Source: JANMDR01 sp031409495 (lineage in GTDB: Bacteria > Pseudomonadota > Gammaproteobacteria > Burkholderiales > Usitatibacteraceae). From it: a stretch of 27,825 nt of DNA. A program made the position numbers and the translations under genes. Under the pieces are notes generated by a model that did not search any database, had not been told where the DNA came from, and saw only the letters and a list, made by a program, of their open reading frames with translations. Location of the stretch: contig JANNXI010000072.1 of the NCBI GenBank assembly GCA_031409495.1, positions 1 to 27,825 on the forward strand, read 5' to 3'. This document shows positions 6,943 through 15,155 of this stretch, piece by piece. Position 1 is the first letter of the stretch; each line of letters opens with the position of its first letter.

Positions 6943-8556
6943 ATGTCCGTAAAAGCTCACTTTACATCAGCCGTTATCAGCCTTTGCGCTGCCGTTTCGG
7001 CAGCATTTTTACTCACCCTTGGTACCGACGCTGATGCAAAAACGTTCCGATGGGCAGCCTCAGGCGACGCTTCTACGCAAGACCCGCATGGGCAAGATGA
7101 GGGCTTCACCAAATCAATCAATGCGTTGGTCTATGAGCGATTAATTCAACCTGGTAAAGACATGATGCCCGTTCCATGGTTGGCCACATCTTGGAAGATC
7201 ATCAACCTCAATACGCGCGAAATCACCTTGCGCAAAGATGTAAAATTTCACGATGGCAGCCTACTAACGGCCGATGACGTGGTCTTTTCTTTCGAGCGCG
7301 CGGCCAAATCAAAGCAATACAAAACTTACACCGTGCCCGCTGGTGTGGCAAAAAAAATCAACGATCACACCGTGCAATTCACGACTGAAAAAGCTAACCC
7401 AATTCAATTAAATTCAATCGGCGAAGTGCCGATTATGAGCAAGGCTTGGGCAATCAAAAACAATTCCGCTAATCCGCAGGACTTCACAACTAAAGAAGTC
7501 ACCTTTACGTCGCAAAACGCCATGGGCACGGGACCATTCAAACTAGTGTCATACGAGCTAGGCGTAAAAACCAAACACGCCGTGAACCCCGATTGGTGGG
7601 GAATAAAAGCTAAGGTTTCTGAAAGCAACATAACAGCAATCGAGTACCGCCCCATCACCGCCGCTGTCACCCGCATGGCAGCCATCAAATCAAACGAAAT
7701 TGATTTTGTTTTAGATGCACCGGTGCAGGACATTGCTGCGCTTCGCCGAGATAGCGACTTGAAGGTATGGGAAGGCGACGAAACTCGCATCATCATGATT
7801 GCCCTTGACCAGGCTCGCGATGAGCTCCTTTTTTCAACCGTAAAGGGCAAAAACCCGTTCAAAGATAGACGGGTTCGCCAAGCGCTGTACCAAAGTATCG
7901 ACATCGAAACCATGAAGCGTGCGGTAATGCGCGGTTTGGCAACCCCTACTGCGATTCCCTTTCCCAACCCACAAGGCGAAGGGATTCCAACCGCACTTGA
8001 AAAACGCCTGCCCTTTGATGTGCCTGCCGCTAAAAAACTCATGGCCGAAGCAGGCTACGGCACAGGCTTTGGCTTTACGCTACATTGCCCCAACGACCGT
8101 TACGTAAATGATGAAAAAATCTGCGTGGCGCTTGCCGGTATGTGGGCCAAAATTGGCTTGGATGTGAAAGTAGATGCGATGCCAAAAGCCAACTACTTTG
8201 CGCGCACGCCGAAGAAAGAATTTAGCGTAATGATGCAAGGCTGGGGCGACAACAATCGCGACGCTATGTTTACCCTTAAGCCGCTGTTTCACAGCCTTAA
8301 TGATAAAGGCGCCGGGGATACTAACTACGGCAATTTTAAAAACGTTGAGCTAGATGAATTGATCGACAAAGCCGAAGTAGAAATGGATCCTGTTGTGCGT
8401 CAAACTATGATTAATAAGGCAGTAGAACTTATCCAAAAGGAAACGCTTGTTTTGCCATTGCACCGCCAAGTAGTGCCTTGGGTAACGCGTAAAAACATTA
8501 CCCTGGTACATCGTACCGACAATAAATTTACACCGCTTTGGACCACTGTTAAGTAG
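6943..8556 (+). CDS. ABC transporter substrate-binding protein, family 5 (peptide/glycopeptide type)
   Basis: A 537-residue periplasmic solute-binding protein of the SBP_bac_5 (DppA/OppA/MppA) family. A Sec signal peptide of about 36 residues (VISLCAAVSAAFLLTLGTDADA) is followed by FRWAASGDASTQDPHG. Then come the family features LVYERLIQPGKDMMPVPWLATSW, FHDGSLLTADDVVFSFERA and GTGPFKLVSYELGVK, and FKDRRVRQALYQSID in the second lobe. The start ATG 6943 is preceded by GGAGG five bases upstream. No permease or ATPase genes adjoin it, so it must share a transporter encoded elsewhere. Family members bind di/oligopeptides, murein tripeptide and sometimes oligosaccharides. Location beside amino-sugar and murein genes makes a muropeptide or glycan ligand attractive but unproven. 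Confidence 0.88.
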   Translation: MSVKAHFTSAVISLCAAVSAAFLLTLGTDADAKTFRWAASGDASTQDPHGQDEGFTKSINALVYERLIQPGKDMMPVPWLATSWKIINLNTREITLRKDVKFHDGSLLTADDVVFSFERAAKSKQYKTYTVPAGVAKKINDHTVQFTTEKANPIQLNSIGEVPIMSKAWAIKNNSANPQDFTTKEVTFTSQNAMGTGPFKLVSYELGVKTKHAVNPDWWGIKAKVSESNITAIEYRPITAAVTRMAAIKSNEIDFVLDAPVQDIAALRRDSDLKVWEGDETRIIMIALDQARDELLFSTVKGKNPFKDRRVRQALYQSIDIETMKRAVMRGLATPTAIPFPNPQGEGIPTALEKRLPFDVPAAKKLMAEAGYGTGFGFTLHCPNDRYVNDEKICVALAGMWAKIGLDVKVDAMPKANYFARTPKKEFSVMMQGWGDNNRDAMFTLKPLFHSLNDKGAGDTNYGNFKNVELDELIDKAEVEMDPVVRQTMINKAVELIQKETLVLPLHRQVVPWVTRKNITLVHRTDNKFTPLWTTVK

Positions 8557-8569
8557 TTATAGCATTGCT

Positions 8570-8596
8570 GTAGAGGCCTGTAAATAGGGCTTCTAC
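8570..8596 (+). terminator. Probable terminator after the ABC binding protein gene
   Basis: An imperfect hairpin pairs GTAGAGGCCT (8570-8579) with AGGGCTTCTAC (8586-8596). It begins 14 bp after the stop codon, with a short GTTTT tract at about 8603. The stem contains G-T wobble pairs, so it would be a moderate rather than strong intrinsic terminator. It would separate the binding-protein gene from the two membrane-protein genes downstream. Confidence 0.4.
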
Positions 8597-8687
8597 TGGT
8601 ACCGTTTTACCCATAAAAAACAATCAAAAAATCAGCCGCTGCCCGACAGCGCACACCAATACAGCCATTCAAGGCGAGGAGAATAAA

Positions 8688-9935
8688 ATGACGCTAACCT
8701 ATATTTGGGTAGGCTTTTTTGTGGTCGGCATTTTGGCCGCTTTAGCGCAGTACCTGTTTTCGGGTAATTTTAGCGACATTACCATATTCAAAAAAATTGT
8801 GGACGGCACCTTTGACTCCGCGAAGGTGGCGGTGATGGATATTGCGTTACCGTTAGCCGGCGTAATGACCTTTTGGCTGGGCATTTTAGCCGTTGGCGAA
8901 AGAGCTGGCATCATCAATTGGCTTTCGAAAATTATCGCGCCTTTTTTCTCGCGGATTTTTCCGGGCGTACCTAAAGAGCACCCCGCCAATGGCCACATGG
9001 TGATGAATTTTTCGGCAAATTTTTTAGGCCTAGACAATGCCGCCACGCCCTTCGGTCTAAAGGCAATGGACAGTCTGCAATCGCTGAACCCCGACAAAGA
9101 CGAAGCTACGGACGCGCAAATCATGTTTTTAGTGCTGCAAACATCCGGTTTGACCCTCATACCACTGACCATCATGGCGCAACGCGCCGTACTGGGTGCA
9201 AAAGACCCGTCTGATATTTTTCTACCCACCCTAATTGCTACGTATATCGCCACTTTGGTCGCCATCGTCGCTGTTGCATTACGGCAAAAAATAAACCTTT
9301 TCAACCGCGTCGTAGTTGGTTGGCTAGGCGGGATGACCGCCGTTATTGGCGTGATGATTTATGCATTTACCAATCACCTCACCGCTCCACAAATTCAACT
9401 GGTATCGCAACTAACCGCCTACATAACACTGCTTTCCATCATCACCATTTTTTTGCTGGGGGCATTACGTAAAAAAGTAAACGTGTTTGAAACCTTCATC
9501 GAAGGTGCAAAAGGCGGAATACAAACTGCCATTACAATTATTCCTTATTTAGTGGGTATGCTGGTGGCCATTAGCGTGCTGCGAAATTCCGGCATATTGG
9601 GATTCATCGTAAGCGGCTTTACTTGGTTTTTTACCCAAATCGGCATCAATACCGACTTCACACCAGCGTTACCCACGGCGCTAATGAAACCGATCAGCGG
9701 TTCAGGCGCGCGTGCAATGATGCTAGATGCCATGCGCACCTATGGCGTCGATTCGTTTGTAGGCCGCCTCGCATGCATCTTCCAGGGCGCCACCGACACC
9801 ACGTTTTACATCATTGCGCTGTACTTTGGCGCAGTAGGAATCAAGCGCACTCGCTATGCCATAGGCTATGGTTTGCTGGCCGATTTAGCTGGCGTTATCG
9901 CGGCAATTTGGGTCGCCTATTTATTCTTCCATTGA
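8688..9935 (+). CDS. SpmA-SpmB-like fused nucleoside-recognition (Gate) domain membrane protein
   Basis: A 415-residue, very hydrophobic inner-membrane protein. The N-terminal half (about 1-205) resembles spore maturation protein SpmA (KIVDGTFDSAKVAVMDIALPLAGVMTFWLGI, FSANFLGLDNAATPFGLKAM). The C-terminal half (about 230-415) resembles SpmB (FIEGAKGGIQTAITIIPYLVGMLVAI, LPTALMKPISGSGARAMMLD, QGATDTTFYIIALYFGAVG). In Bacillus these are two genes; here they are one, a form known in non-sporulating Gram-negatives. These 'Gate' domain proteins are related to nucleoside transporters, and the substrate of this subgroup is not established. The start ATG has a GGAG-type site nine bases upstream. The next gene follows after 16 bp, suggesting an operon with the symporter. 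Confidence 0.85.
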   Translation: MTLTYIWVGFFVVGILAALAQYLFSGNFSDITIFKKIVDGTFDSAKVAVMDIALPLAGVMTFWLGILAVGERAGIINWLSKIIAPFFSRIFPGVPKEHPANGHMVMNFSANFLGLDNAATPFGLKAMDSLQSLNPDKDEATDAQIMFLVLQTSGLTLIPLTIMAQRAVLGAKDPSDIFLPTLIATYIATLVAIVAVALRQKINLFNRVVVGWLGGMTAVIGVMIYAFTNHLTAPQIQLVSQLTAYITLLSIITIFLLGALRKKVNVFETFIEGAKGGIQTAITIIPYLVGMLVAISVLRNSGILGFIVSGFTWFFTQIGINTDFTPALPTALMKPISGSGARAMMLDAMRTYGVDSFVGRLACIFQGATDTTFYIIALYFGAVGIKRTRYAIGYGLLADLAGVIAAIWVAYLFFH

Positions 9936-9951
9936 TTAGCGAAGGCACCTA

Positions 9952-11439
9952 ATGACTACACCCGACAATACGCTTTCACCGGCGCTGCTGTTTAGTTTTG
10001 TTGTTGCTTACTTTTTGATTTTGCTCGTCGTGGCTTGGGCCACATCGCGCAAAGCCAATAACGAAAGTTTCTTCATTGGTAACCGCAATAGCAATTGGAT
10101 GCTGGTTGCCTTTGGCATGGTGGGCACATCCTTAAGCGGGGTTACGTTTATCAGCGTGCCTGGTGCAGTGGGCATTACGTCATTCACGTATTTTCAAATA
10201 ATACTTGGGCATTTAATCGGCTATTTTGTTATCGCCTTTGTGCTGTTGCCGCTGTACTACCGCTTAAATTTAACGTCAATTTACGATTATTTAGATGGCC
10301 GTTTGGGCAGGCGTTCATATCAATCTGGCGCGTCGTTCTTCATCCTCTCGCGCACCTTAGGCGCTACCGCAAGACTCTACCTTGTGGTAAAAATCTTGCA
10401 AGACACCATACTCGATAACTTGCATGTACCGTTCTGGGCAACCACCTTGATTATCATCGGCATGATACTGGCCTACACCTACAAAGGCGGGGTAAAAACC
10501 ATTGTGTGGACGGACACGCTACAAACCACCTGTATGTTATTCGGGCTGGTAGTCTGTATTTGGTTTTTGATGGATAAACTAAACCTAAACTTGTCGCAAA
10601 GCCTTATCCAGCTCGATTCTCGGGGCTTATCAACGGTATTTTCAACTGACATTAATAGCAAACAATTTTGGTTAAAACAAATTATTGCGGGTGCGTTTAT
10701 CGCGATTGCCATGACAGGTTTAGACCAAGAAATGATGCAAAAAAATATCTCGGTTAAGACCCTACGCAATGCGCAAAAAAACATGATTACTTTGAGCTTC
10801 ATCATGCTTGGCACGGTGATGCTATTTTTATTTCTTGGTGGCATGCTGCATCTGTTCGCGGCCAACGCTGGCATCACGGCAACGGGTGATAAGCTATTTC
10901 CTACGGTCGTGATGGGCCACTTACCGGCGATGGTGCAAGTTATTTTTATCATCGCTTTAATTTCTGCCCTTTTCCCCAGCGCCGATGGCGCAATAACCGC
11001 CCTCACCGCATCACTTTGCATCGACATATTAGGCATCAAACGCCGCCCAGAGTTACGCGACACTCAACAGACCAAAATCCGCCAGCGCGTACACTTGGGC
11101 TTCGCAGCACTTTTTGTCGTGCTCGTTTTAGCTTTTAAGGCGGCAGACAATGCCAGTATGATCGGCTTAATATTGAAGCTTGCAGCGTTCACTTATGGCC
11201 CACTGCTTGGCCTGTTTGCTTTTGGCATGCTCACCAATCGGTCGGTAAACGACAAAATCGTGCCGTGGATAGTCATCGCAGCACCGCTCATCTGCTACGC
11301 AATCGATGCTAACCAAAGCGCTAGCTTTGGCGCATATCAAATTGGCTTAGAACTATTGTTAATCAATGGAGCCATTACATTTGCCGGGTTGTGGGCGATT
11401 TCAACGGGAGCCAATCAAGAGGCTGCAGATGCCCGATAA
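9952..11439 (+). CDS. Sodium:solute symporter (SSS family)
   Basis: A 495-residue secondary transporter of the SSS/SLC5 family with about 13 predicted membrane segments. The first helix region is followed by the ESFFIGNRNSNWMLVAFGMVGTSLSGVTFISVPG stretch typical of the Na-binding core. SIYDYLDGRLGRRSYQ, YKGGVKTIVWTD and ALFPSADGAITALTASLCIDI also fit the family. It would bring in an unphosphorylated sugar or similar solute with Na+. With a GlcNAc kinase in the divergent operon and no PTS component here, it is the best candidate importer for GlcNAc, mannose or ManNAc. SSS proteins also carry amino acids, nucleosides and sialic acid, so the substrate is inferred. A GAAGG motif precedes ATG 9952. 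Confidence 0.88.
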   Translation: MTTPDNTLSPALLFSFVVAYFLILLVVAWATSRKANNESFFIGNRNSNWMLVAFGMVGTSLSGVTFISVPGAVGITSFTYFQIILGHLIGYFVIAFVLLPLYYRLNLTSIYDYLDGRLGRRSYQSGASFFILSRTLGATARLYLVVKILQDTILDNLHVPFWATTLIIIGMILAYTYKGGVKTIVWTDTLQTTCMLFGLVVCIWFLMDKLNLNLSQSLIQLDSRGLSTVFSTDINSKQFWLKQIIAGAFIAIAMTGLDQEMMQKNISVKTLRNAQKNMITLSFIMLGTVMLFLFLGGMLHLFAANAGITATGDKLFPTVVMGHLPAMVQVIFIIALISALFPSADGAITALTASLCIDILGIKRRPELRDTQQTKIRQRVHLGFAALFVVLVLAFKAADNASMIGLILKLAAFTYGPLLGLFAFGMLTNRSVNDKIVPWIVIAAPLICYAIDANQSASFGAYQIGLELLLINGAITFAGLWAISTGANQEAADAR

Positions 11440-11455
11440 TCGGACGTTTGCAGCC
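11421..11455. terminator. Two-part inverted repeat between convergent genes
   Basis: GGCTGCA (11421-11427) pairs with TGCAGCC (11449-11455), and an inner stem CCGAT-A-ATCGG (11433-11443) sits inside. The structure spans the symporter stop codon and ends 14 bp from the stop of the convergent amidase gene. It could act as a bidirectional terminator, although no clear T-run follows on either strand. Confidence 0.4.
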
Positions 11456-11468
11456 AGCATATTCACTT

Positions 11469-12101
11469 CTATTTAGCAGACATGACATCTGTATCTAGTA
11501 AGGCTCCTACCCGCTGTTTAAAGAAGCCGTTTTCTATGTAGCGGTACAGGTTTTTGCCCGGACAAGCCGTGCTGGCGTAGTCTTTATGGCTGGCAATTTT
11601 ATCAATCGCAATATCGTGCTTAATCGCGAGCCACGCCATCATTCGCACTATTGCTTCAAGCTGCGCGGCGTTAGGCTCAATGTTTTCATAATTGCCCACC
11701 ACCTCAATTAAGGCGTGGCCTGATGGGTTATAGGCGGTGTTGGTATCGCCGGGGATGGTGATGTCGCGGCCAGCATACATATTGCCCTCTAAATCAATCA
11801 CATAATGGTACGGCGAGTCTACCCAGCCGCGCACACCGCGCGACCAAGTTTGCAGGTTGCGCAAATATGCTTGCACATCTTTGCCGGGCGCGAAAGTTTC
11901 ACCTTGGTGGTGCAGGGTAATATGGCTGATGCGGTGCGATTTTAGGGGCTTTTCAGTTGTTGCAATAGCAGGCGTGCCACCCCAAGCGGCGACGGACATT
12001 ATCTTTGCTTCAAACCCAGCAGCATCAAACCTAACCGAGGCGCAACCGGACAACCAAAGAGTGCAAACTAATCCAACTAGAATACGGCACGATGTTGGCA
12101 T
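11469..12101 (-). CDS. N-acetylmuramoyl-L-alanine amidase lipoprotein (amidase_2/PGRP)
   Basis: A 210-residue lipoprotein. The signal ends in lipobox L-S-G-C20 (CTLWLSGC), so it should sit in the outer or inner membrane facing the periplasm. The amidase_2 domain spans about 55-190: ITLHHQGE with zinc ligand H64, PYHYVIDLEGNMYAGRD, ALIEVVGNYE, SHKDY with H172 and TACPGK with C180. This is the His-His-Cys zinc set of T7 lysozyme/AmpD-type enzymes, which cut the bond between MurNAc and L-Ala. It is last in a three-gene operon; six bases separate it from the carboxypeptidase-like gene, whose stop overlaps the ribosome-binding region. It differs from cytosolic AmpD in being exported, like AmiD. 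Confidence 0.88.
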   Translation of the reverse strand: MPTSCRILVGLVCTLWLSGCASVRFDAAGFEAKIMSVAAWGGTPAIATTEKPLKSHRISHITLHHQGETFAPGKDVQAYLRNLQTWSRGVRGWVDSPYHYVIDLEGNMYAGRDITIPGDTNTAYNPSGHALIEVVGNYENIEPNAAQLEAIVRMMAWLAIKHDIAIDKIASHKDYASTACPGKNLYRYIENGFFKQRVGALLDTDVMSAK

Positions 12102-12107
12102 CGCTAC

Positions 12108-13088
12108 CTATACCTCGGTGCCGGTACGCGTGAGATAAAACCACTCATTACCGGGCAGCGCGCCGGTATCTGGAAACAAAATGCAGCCTGCAAATTCAGC
12201 CAACAGCCGTGTGCCGTCGGCCCGCGTGCCGATCAAATCTCCGGGTTTGAGTGCATCAAAACTTGCCCACGGGCGACTAAACGTGTCGTCCACATGGTGT
12301 CTGTCGATCACATCAAACATGTGCAAGACTTCGTATTGCGTCACTTCCGGTGGCTGTGCAGCGTCAATAATTTGCAGGTGCGCTAAGGCATTGCGGATAG
12401 CGCGATAGCCCACTTCTGGCGATTGCGGATCATCATGTTGGCCACATTCTAGGGTGATGGCAAAGCCGCCGGTAGAGCGCATGTATTCAGTCGTCCCAAC
12501 GCCATAGCGCGGGTCAGTATCCAAGGTATCTAGCGGCTTGTCATTGGCCGCAGCCCGCGCAATGCGGCGTTCGACACCAATTGCATAGGTGTTTAGCCAG
12601 CCGTCCACAAAGCGATTAATACCTAAGCGCTTAGCTAGCCCGCGTTCCTGCGTTGCGCGCGCGAACGGCTGCAAACTGCCGGTATTATTCTGCGGGCCTA
12701 ACATGGCAAACGCCCCATTTTTTGCGCGGGTGGAATGCAAATCAAGTACGCCGTCATGCTGAGCAAATAGCGGACAAAGCCAATTGGCAATGTGATCTTC
12801 AAACTGTTTTGGCGCAGTATTAGTCACAGCAGTTGGCGTTAAATTACGATTCAAATTACGATCGCCAATACGGGTTTTTTTGGCATAAGCCTTTGGATTG
12901 GTAATGGGTACAAACGTTACTTTGCCGCGCAAAATTGGCAAGGCGCCAGAATCAATTTCGGCCAATACCCGCGTGATTGCTTGGGTTCCGCAAATTTCAT
13001 TACCATGCACGGCACCGGTGATGATGATGCTTACCCCAGCTTCAAGGCCTGTGTAAGTAATGGATTTAAAATGGTAGTTCTCGGTCAT
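12108..13088 (-). CDS. Succinylglutamate desuccinylase/aspartoacylase-family zinc hydrolase (M14-like)
   Basis: A 326-residue protein with no signal peptide. It has the AstE/ASPA fold, related to M14 carboxypeptidases: GAVHGNEICG with zinc ligands H28 and E31, GDRNLNRN at 75-82 for substrate carboxylate binding, DLHS with the third ligand H118, and FAITLECGQ with probable catalytic E214. The family cleaves N-acyl amino acids or C-terminal amides; characterised members act on succinylglutamate and N-acetylaspartate. The usual arginine-catabolism (ast) neighbours are absent. The flanking amidase and L,D-transpeptidase-like genes suggest a peptidoglycan-peptide substrate, comparable in role to MpaA; this is inference. 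An AGGA motif lies about nine bases before ATG 13088. Confidence 0.8.
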   Translation of the reverse strand: MTENYHFKSITYTGLEAGVSIIITGAVHGNEICGTQAITRVLAEIDSGALPILRGKVTFVPITNPKAYAKKTRIGDRNLNRNLTPTAVTNTAPKQFEDHIANWLCPLFAQHDGVLDLHSTRAKNGAFAMLGPQNNTGSLQPFARATQERGLAKRLGINRFVDGWLNTYAIGVERRIARAAANDKPLDTLDTDPRYGVGTTEYMRSTGGFAITLECGQHDDPQSPEVGYRAIRNALAHLQIIDAAQPPEVTQYEVLHMFDVIDRHHVDDTFSRPWASFDALKPGDLIGTRADGTRLLAEFAGCILFPDTGALPGNEWFYLTRTGTEV

Positions 13089-13100
13089 ACGATTACTTTC

Positions 13101-14510
13101 CTATTTAGTTTTGTTTGCTGCCGTGTCGTCGCCACTCGAAGATGCAGTTTCAGCGTTAGTAATATCAGCCAAAACTTCATTTAGCGACACCGCGAGTGGT
13201 TTGTTATCGAGCTCAACGACCATCAAATAGCCACGGGCAATATCGTCTTTGGTGAATGCTTTAGCAAGGCTCAATTGATCTGATTTCAAGCCCTGTCCGG
13301 TCGTTTTATCCCATGTTTCAAATGCCACCAAGCAGCCAGCCGACGGCGTACCCGGATAATACGACGCACCGGCATAGTATTCCGCATTGATGGTGGTGCC
13401 ATGAATCAACATTTCATTGCGCCCAGCACGACCAGCTAAAAAAGCCTCTTTAAATGGGGCATAATTGCGCCAGCTTAGCGGTAAGTAGCTCTCGTAGCGT
13501 TGCGCCGTCCACACCTCATCTGGATGATCAAAACTATGCTCAAAATCAGCCACACTGGCTTCAATTGGCACATGTGAATGCAAATACGGGGTGGGGCCAA
13601 TCACTTTGCTAGTCGCCGTACCGGCGCCTAAAACGGCGAATAAGCCCTGCGGGGTATTGCCATTAGTGATGGTGCCTGGCAAATTCGTGAGTGCCATGGC
13701 CAAATGCGGGATATTAAATAACTGCCCATCGGCACTGCGCACAAACTTGCCGTCGGCGCCGCGCACCATGGCGAGCCCGATCTGCTGACGATCTTGACGC
13801 TGAAAACTAAATATCACCGGTCGTCCTGGCCGTACCGGATGGCGAAGTAAATCAACCAATGGCGGACGTGTTACCAACCCTGCAGCAGCGTCTGTACTAA
13901 GTCGCTGGCGAAGCGCTTCAATACGCGGCTCAACAGTCCAATCTAGGCCATTCGACTTTATTGTAGACTCGATAAATACGCGAGTTTCAGCGGTATCACT
14001 GGCTTTTAGCAGGGTGTACGCGGCAATCGCGAATTGCCGTGAGGTGTTCAGCTTTAGTAGTAATGCAGCAATTCGCGTGGCCGATTCCAAAGGATAGTAA
14101 GTGTAGGCCGCACTCAAAAGCGCGCGCTGGGTGTCCGCCGACACCGCAGCAGTAACGTCAGCGTGGTCTTGCAACATGTAATCCAGCCCCGCGAGTACTA
14201 GTTTTTGCCCACCTGCTTTTTCAGTGTTTAAAAAGCCAATCGACCAAAGCGCACCACTGACGTTAGCGGCAGTACCACCAAAAATAGGTTGCTCAAACAC
14301 GGCGCGAATCGTGGAGATATCGGCTTCGCGGTGACTCTGCTCGCCGGCAGTTGTTGCAAGTTCTGAAGCAAAACTCTGCGGCGTGTAAGACGCAATTTCA
14401 GCGGGAGAATGGCGCTTTTCAGGGAGCACAGCACTACAGCCGGCAAAAATTAAGCTAGTGATACCCAAGACGACGCTACGCACTCCATAAAATAACTGAT
14501 CCTGCACCAT
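13101..14510 (-). CDS. Large lipoprotein with L,D-transpeptidase (YkuD)-like motif
   Basis: A 469-residue protein. The signal (VVLGITSLIFAGC) ends in a lipobox, so it is probably membrane-anchored in the periplasm. Residues about 40-230 are alpha-helical and not recognised. The C-terminal part contains LIHGTT (H370) and, 19 residues on, PSAGCLVAFETWD with S390 and C393. This resembles the YkuD L,D-transpeptidase signature (H-G ... S-x-G-C), with Ala in place of the usual His before Gly-Cys. Such enzymes cross-link peptidoglycan stems or attach proteins to them; an L,D-carboxypeptidase role is also possible. The start ATG 14510 lies seven bases after GAGG; a GTG one codon upstream is an alternative. 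It heads the operon, 12 bp before the AstE-like gene. Confidence 0.65.
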   Translation of the reverse strand: MVQDQLFYGVRSVVLGITSLIFAGCSAVLPEKRHSPAEIASYTPQSFASELATTAGEQSHREADISTIRAVFEQPIFGGTAANVSGALWSIGFLNTEKAGGQKLVLAGLDYMLQDHADVTAAVSADTQRALLSAAYTYYPLESATRIAALLLKLNTSRQFAIAAYTLLKASDTAETRVFIESTIKSNGLDWTVEPRIEALRQRLSTDAAAGLVTRPPLVDLLRHPVRPGRPVIFSFQRQDRQQIGLAMVRGADGKFVRSADGQLFNIPHLAMALTNLPGTITNGNTPQGLFAVLGAGTATSKVIGPTPYLHSHVPIEASVADFEHSFDHPDEVWTAQRYESYLPLSWRNYAPFKEAFLAGRAGRNEMLIHGTTINAEYYAGASYYPGTPSAGCLVAFETWDKTTGQGLKSDQLSLAKAFTKDDIARGYLMVVELDNKPLAVSLNEVLADITNAETASSSGDDTAANKTK

Positions 14511-14595
14511 CACTTCACCTCAGCTAAACCGCAAACGTATAGTGTAGCGCATGCGGCACAATTGAAGCGGCGGCGAATGACTGGTGGGTAACAGC

Positions 14596-14629
14596 TATTG
14601 GCAAATGGAAACTGGTTATTGGCGAATGG
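14596..14629. repeat. Short degenerate tandem repeat
   Basis: TATTGGCAAATGG (14596-14608) recurs as TATTGGCGAATGG (14617-14629), a 13-bp unit with one mismatch at a 21-bp offset. ACTGGT also repeats at 14580 and 14611. It lies in the 120-bp gap between the acetyltransferase stop and the lipoprotein start and probably reflects slipped duplication. Confidence 0.55.
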
Positions 14630-14636
14630 CCAATGA

Positions 14637-15143
14637 TTAATGGCGCACAATCGCCCAACGTTCGTGATCGCACCACTTTCCACCCAGCTTCAAATAACGC
14701 GGGCTAAAGCCTTCTTGCACAAACCCGCAGCGCCGCACCAAGGCAATAGATGCGGCGTTGCTAGGTTGAATGTTAGCTTCCAAGCGATGCAGCTTCAATT
14801 TTTTGAACGCATGGACCACAGCCAGATTAAGCCCTTGCGTCATCAAGCCGCGGCCATCAAATCCGGCAAAGGCTTGATAACCAACAAACGCGCTCTGCAA
14901 CGGCCCGCGAATAATATTGCTAATGTTGATGCCACCAACAAATTGTTCAGTACCCGTATCATCGCGGGCACAAACCAACAAGCCAGCGTAACTAGCCTGC
15001 GTAGCCCTATCAAGGTATGCTAAAAATCTTTCAGGCGTGTCAGGCGGTGACGTATAAGGTCGGTGAAGGCTACGGCTAGCCCTCACCGCCACGATGAACT
15101 GTGTGGTGTCGCTAGCTGTAGGCGCGCGAATATAAATGCGCAT
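14637..15143 (-). CDS. GNAT acetyltransferase, RimJ/RimL type
   Basis: A 168-residue GCN5-related N-acetyltransferase. It opens with IYIRAPTASDTTQFIVAVRAS. GGINISNIIRGPLQSAFVGYQ matches the beta-4 region, GRGLMTQGLNLAVVHAF is the acetyl-CoA pyrophosphate-binding loop (Q/RxxGxG/A-like), and LHRLEANIQPSNAASIALVRRCGFVQEG is the RimJ/RimL C-terminal signature. Related enzymes acetylate ribosomal protein N-termini or small metabolites; the substrate here is unknown. ATG 15143 was chosen over the TTG nine bases upstream. The gene begins 12 bp after the stop of the large hydrolase-like gene and is probably co-transcribed with it. Confidence 0.85.
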   Translation of the reverse strand: MRIYIRAPTASDTTQFIVAVRASRSLHRPYTSPPDTPERFLAYLDRATQASYAGLLVCARDDTGTEQFVGGINISNIIRGPLQSAFVGYQAFAGFDGRGLMTQGLNLAVVHAFKKLKLHRLEANIQPSNAASIALVRRCGFVQEGFSPRYLKLGGKWCDHERWAIVRH

Positions 15144-15155
15144 GGGCGGCAACGG

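Noticed and set aside
7404..8042. 212-codon minus-strand open frame in the ABC binding-protein gene
   Set aside because: It is fully antisense to a well-conserved gene and shows no domain or start signal.
10479..11063. 194-codon minus-strand open frame in the symporter gene
   Set aside because: It is antisense to conserved membrane segments; the repeated Met, Ile and Ser composition is typical of a shadow frame.
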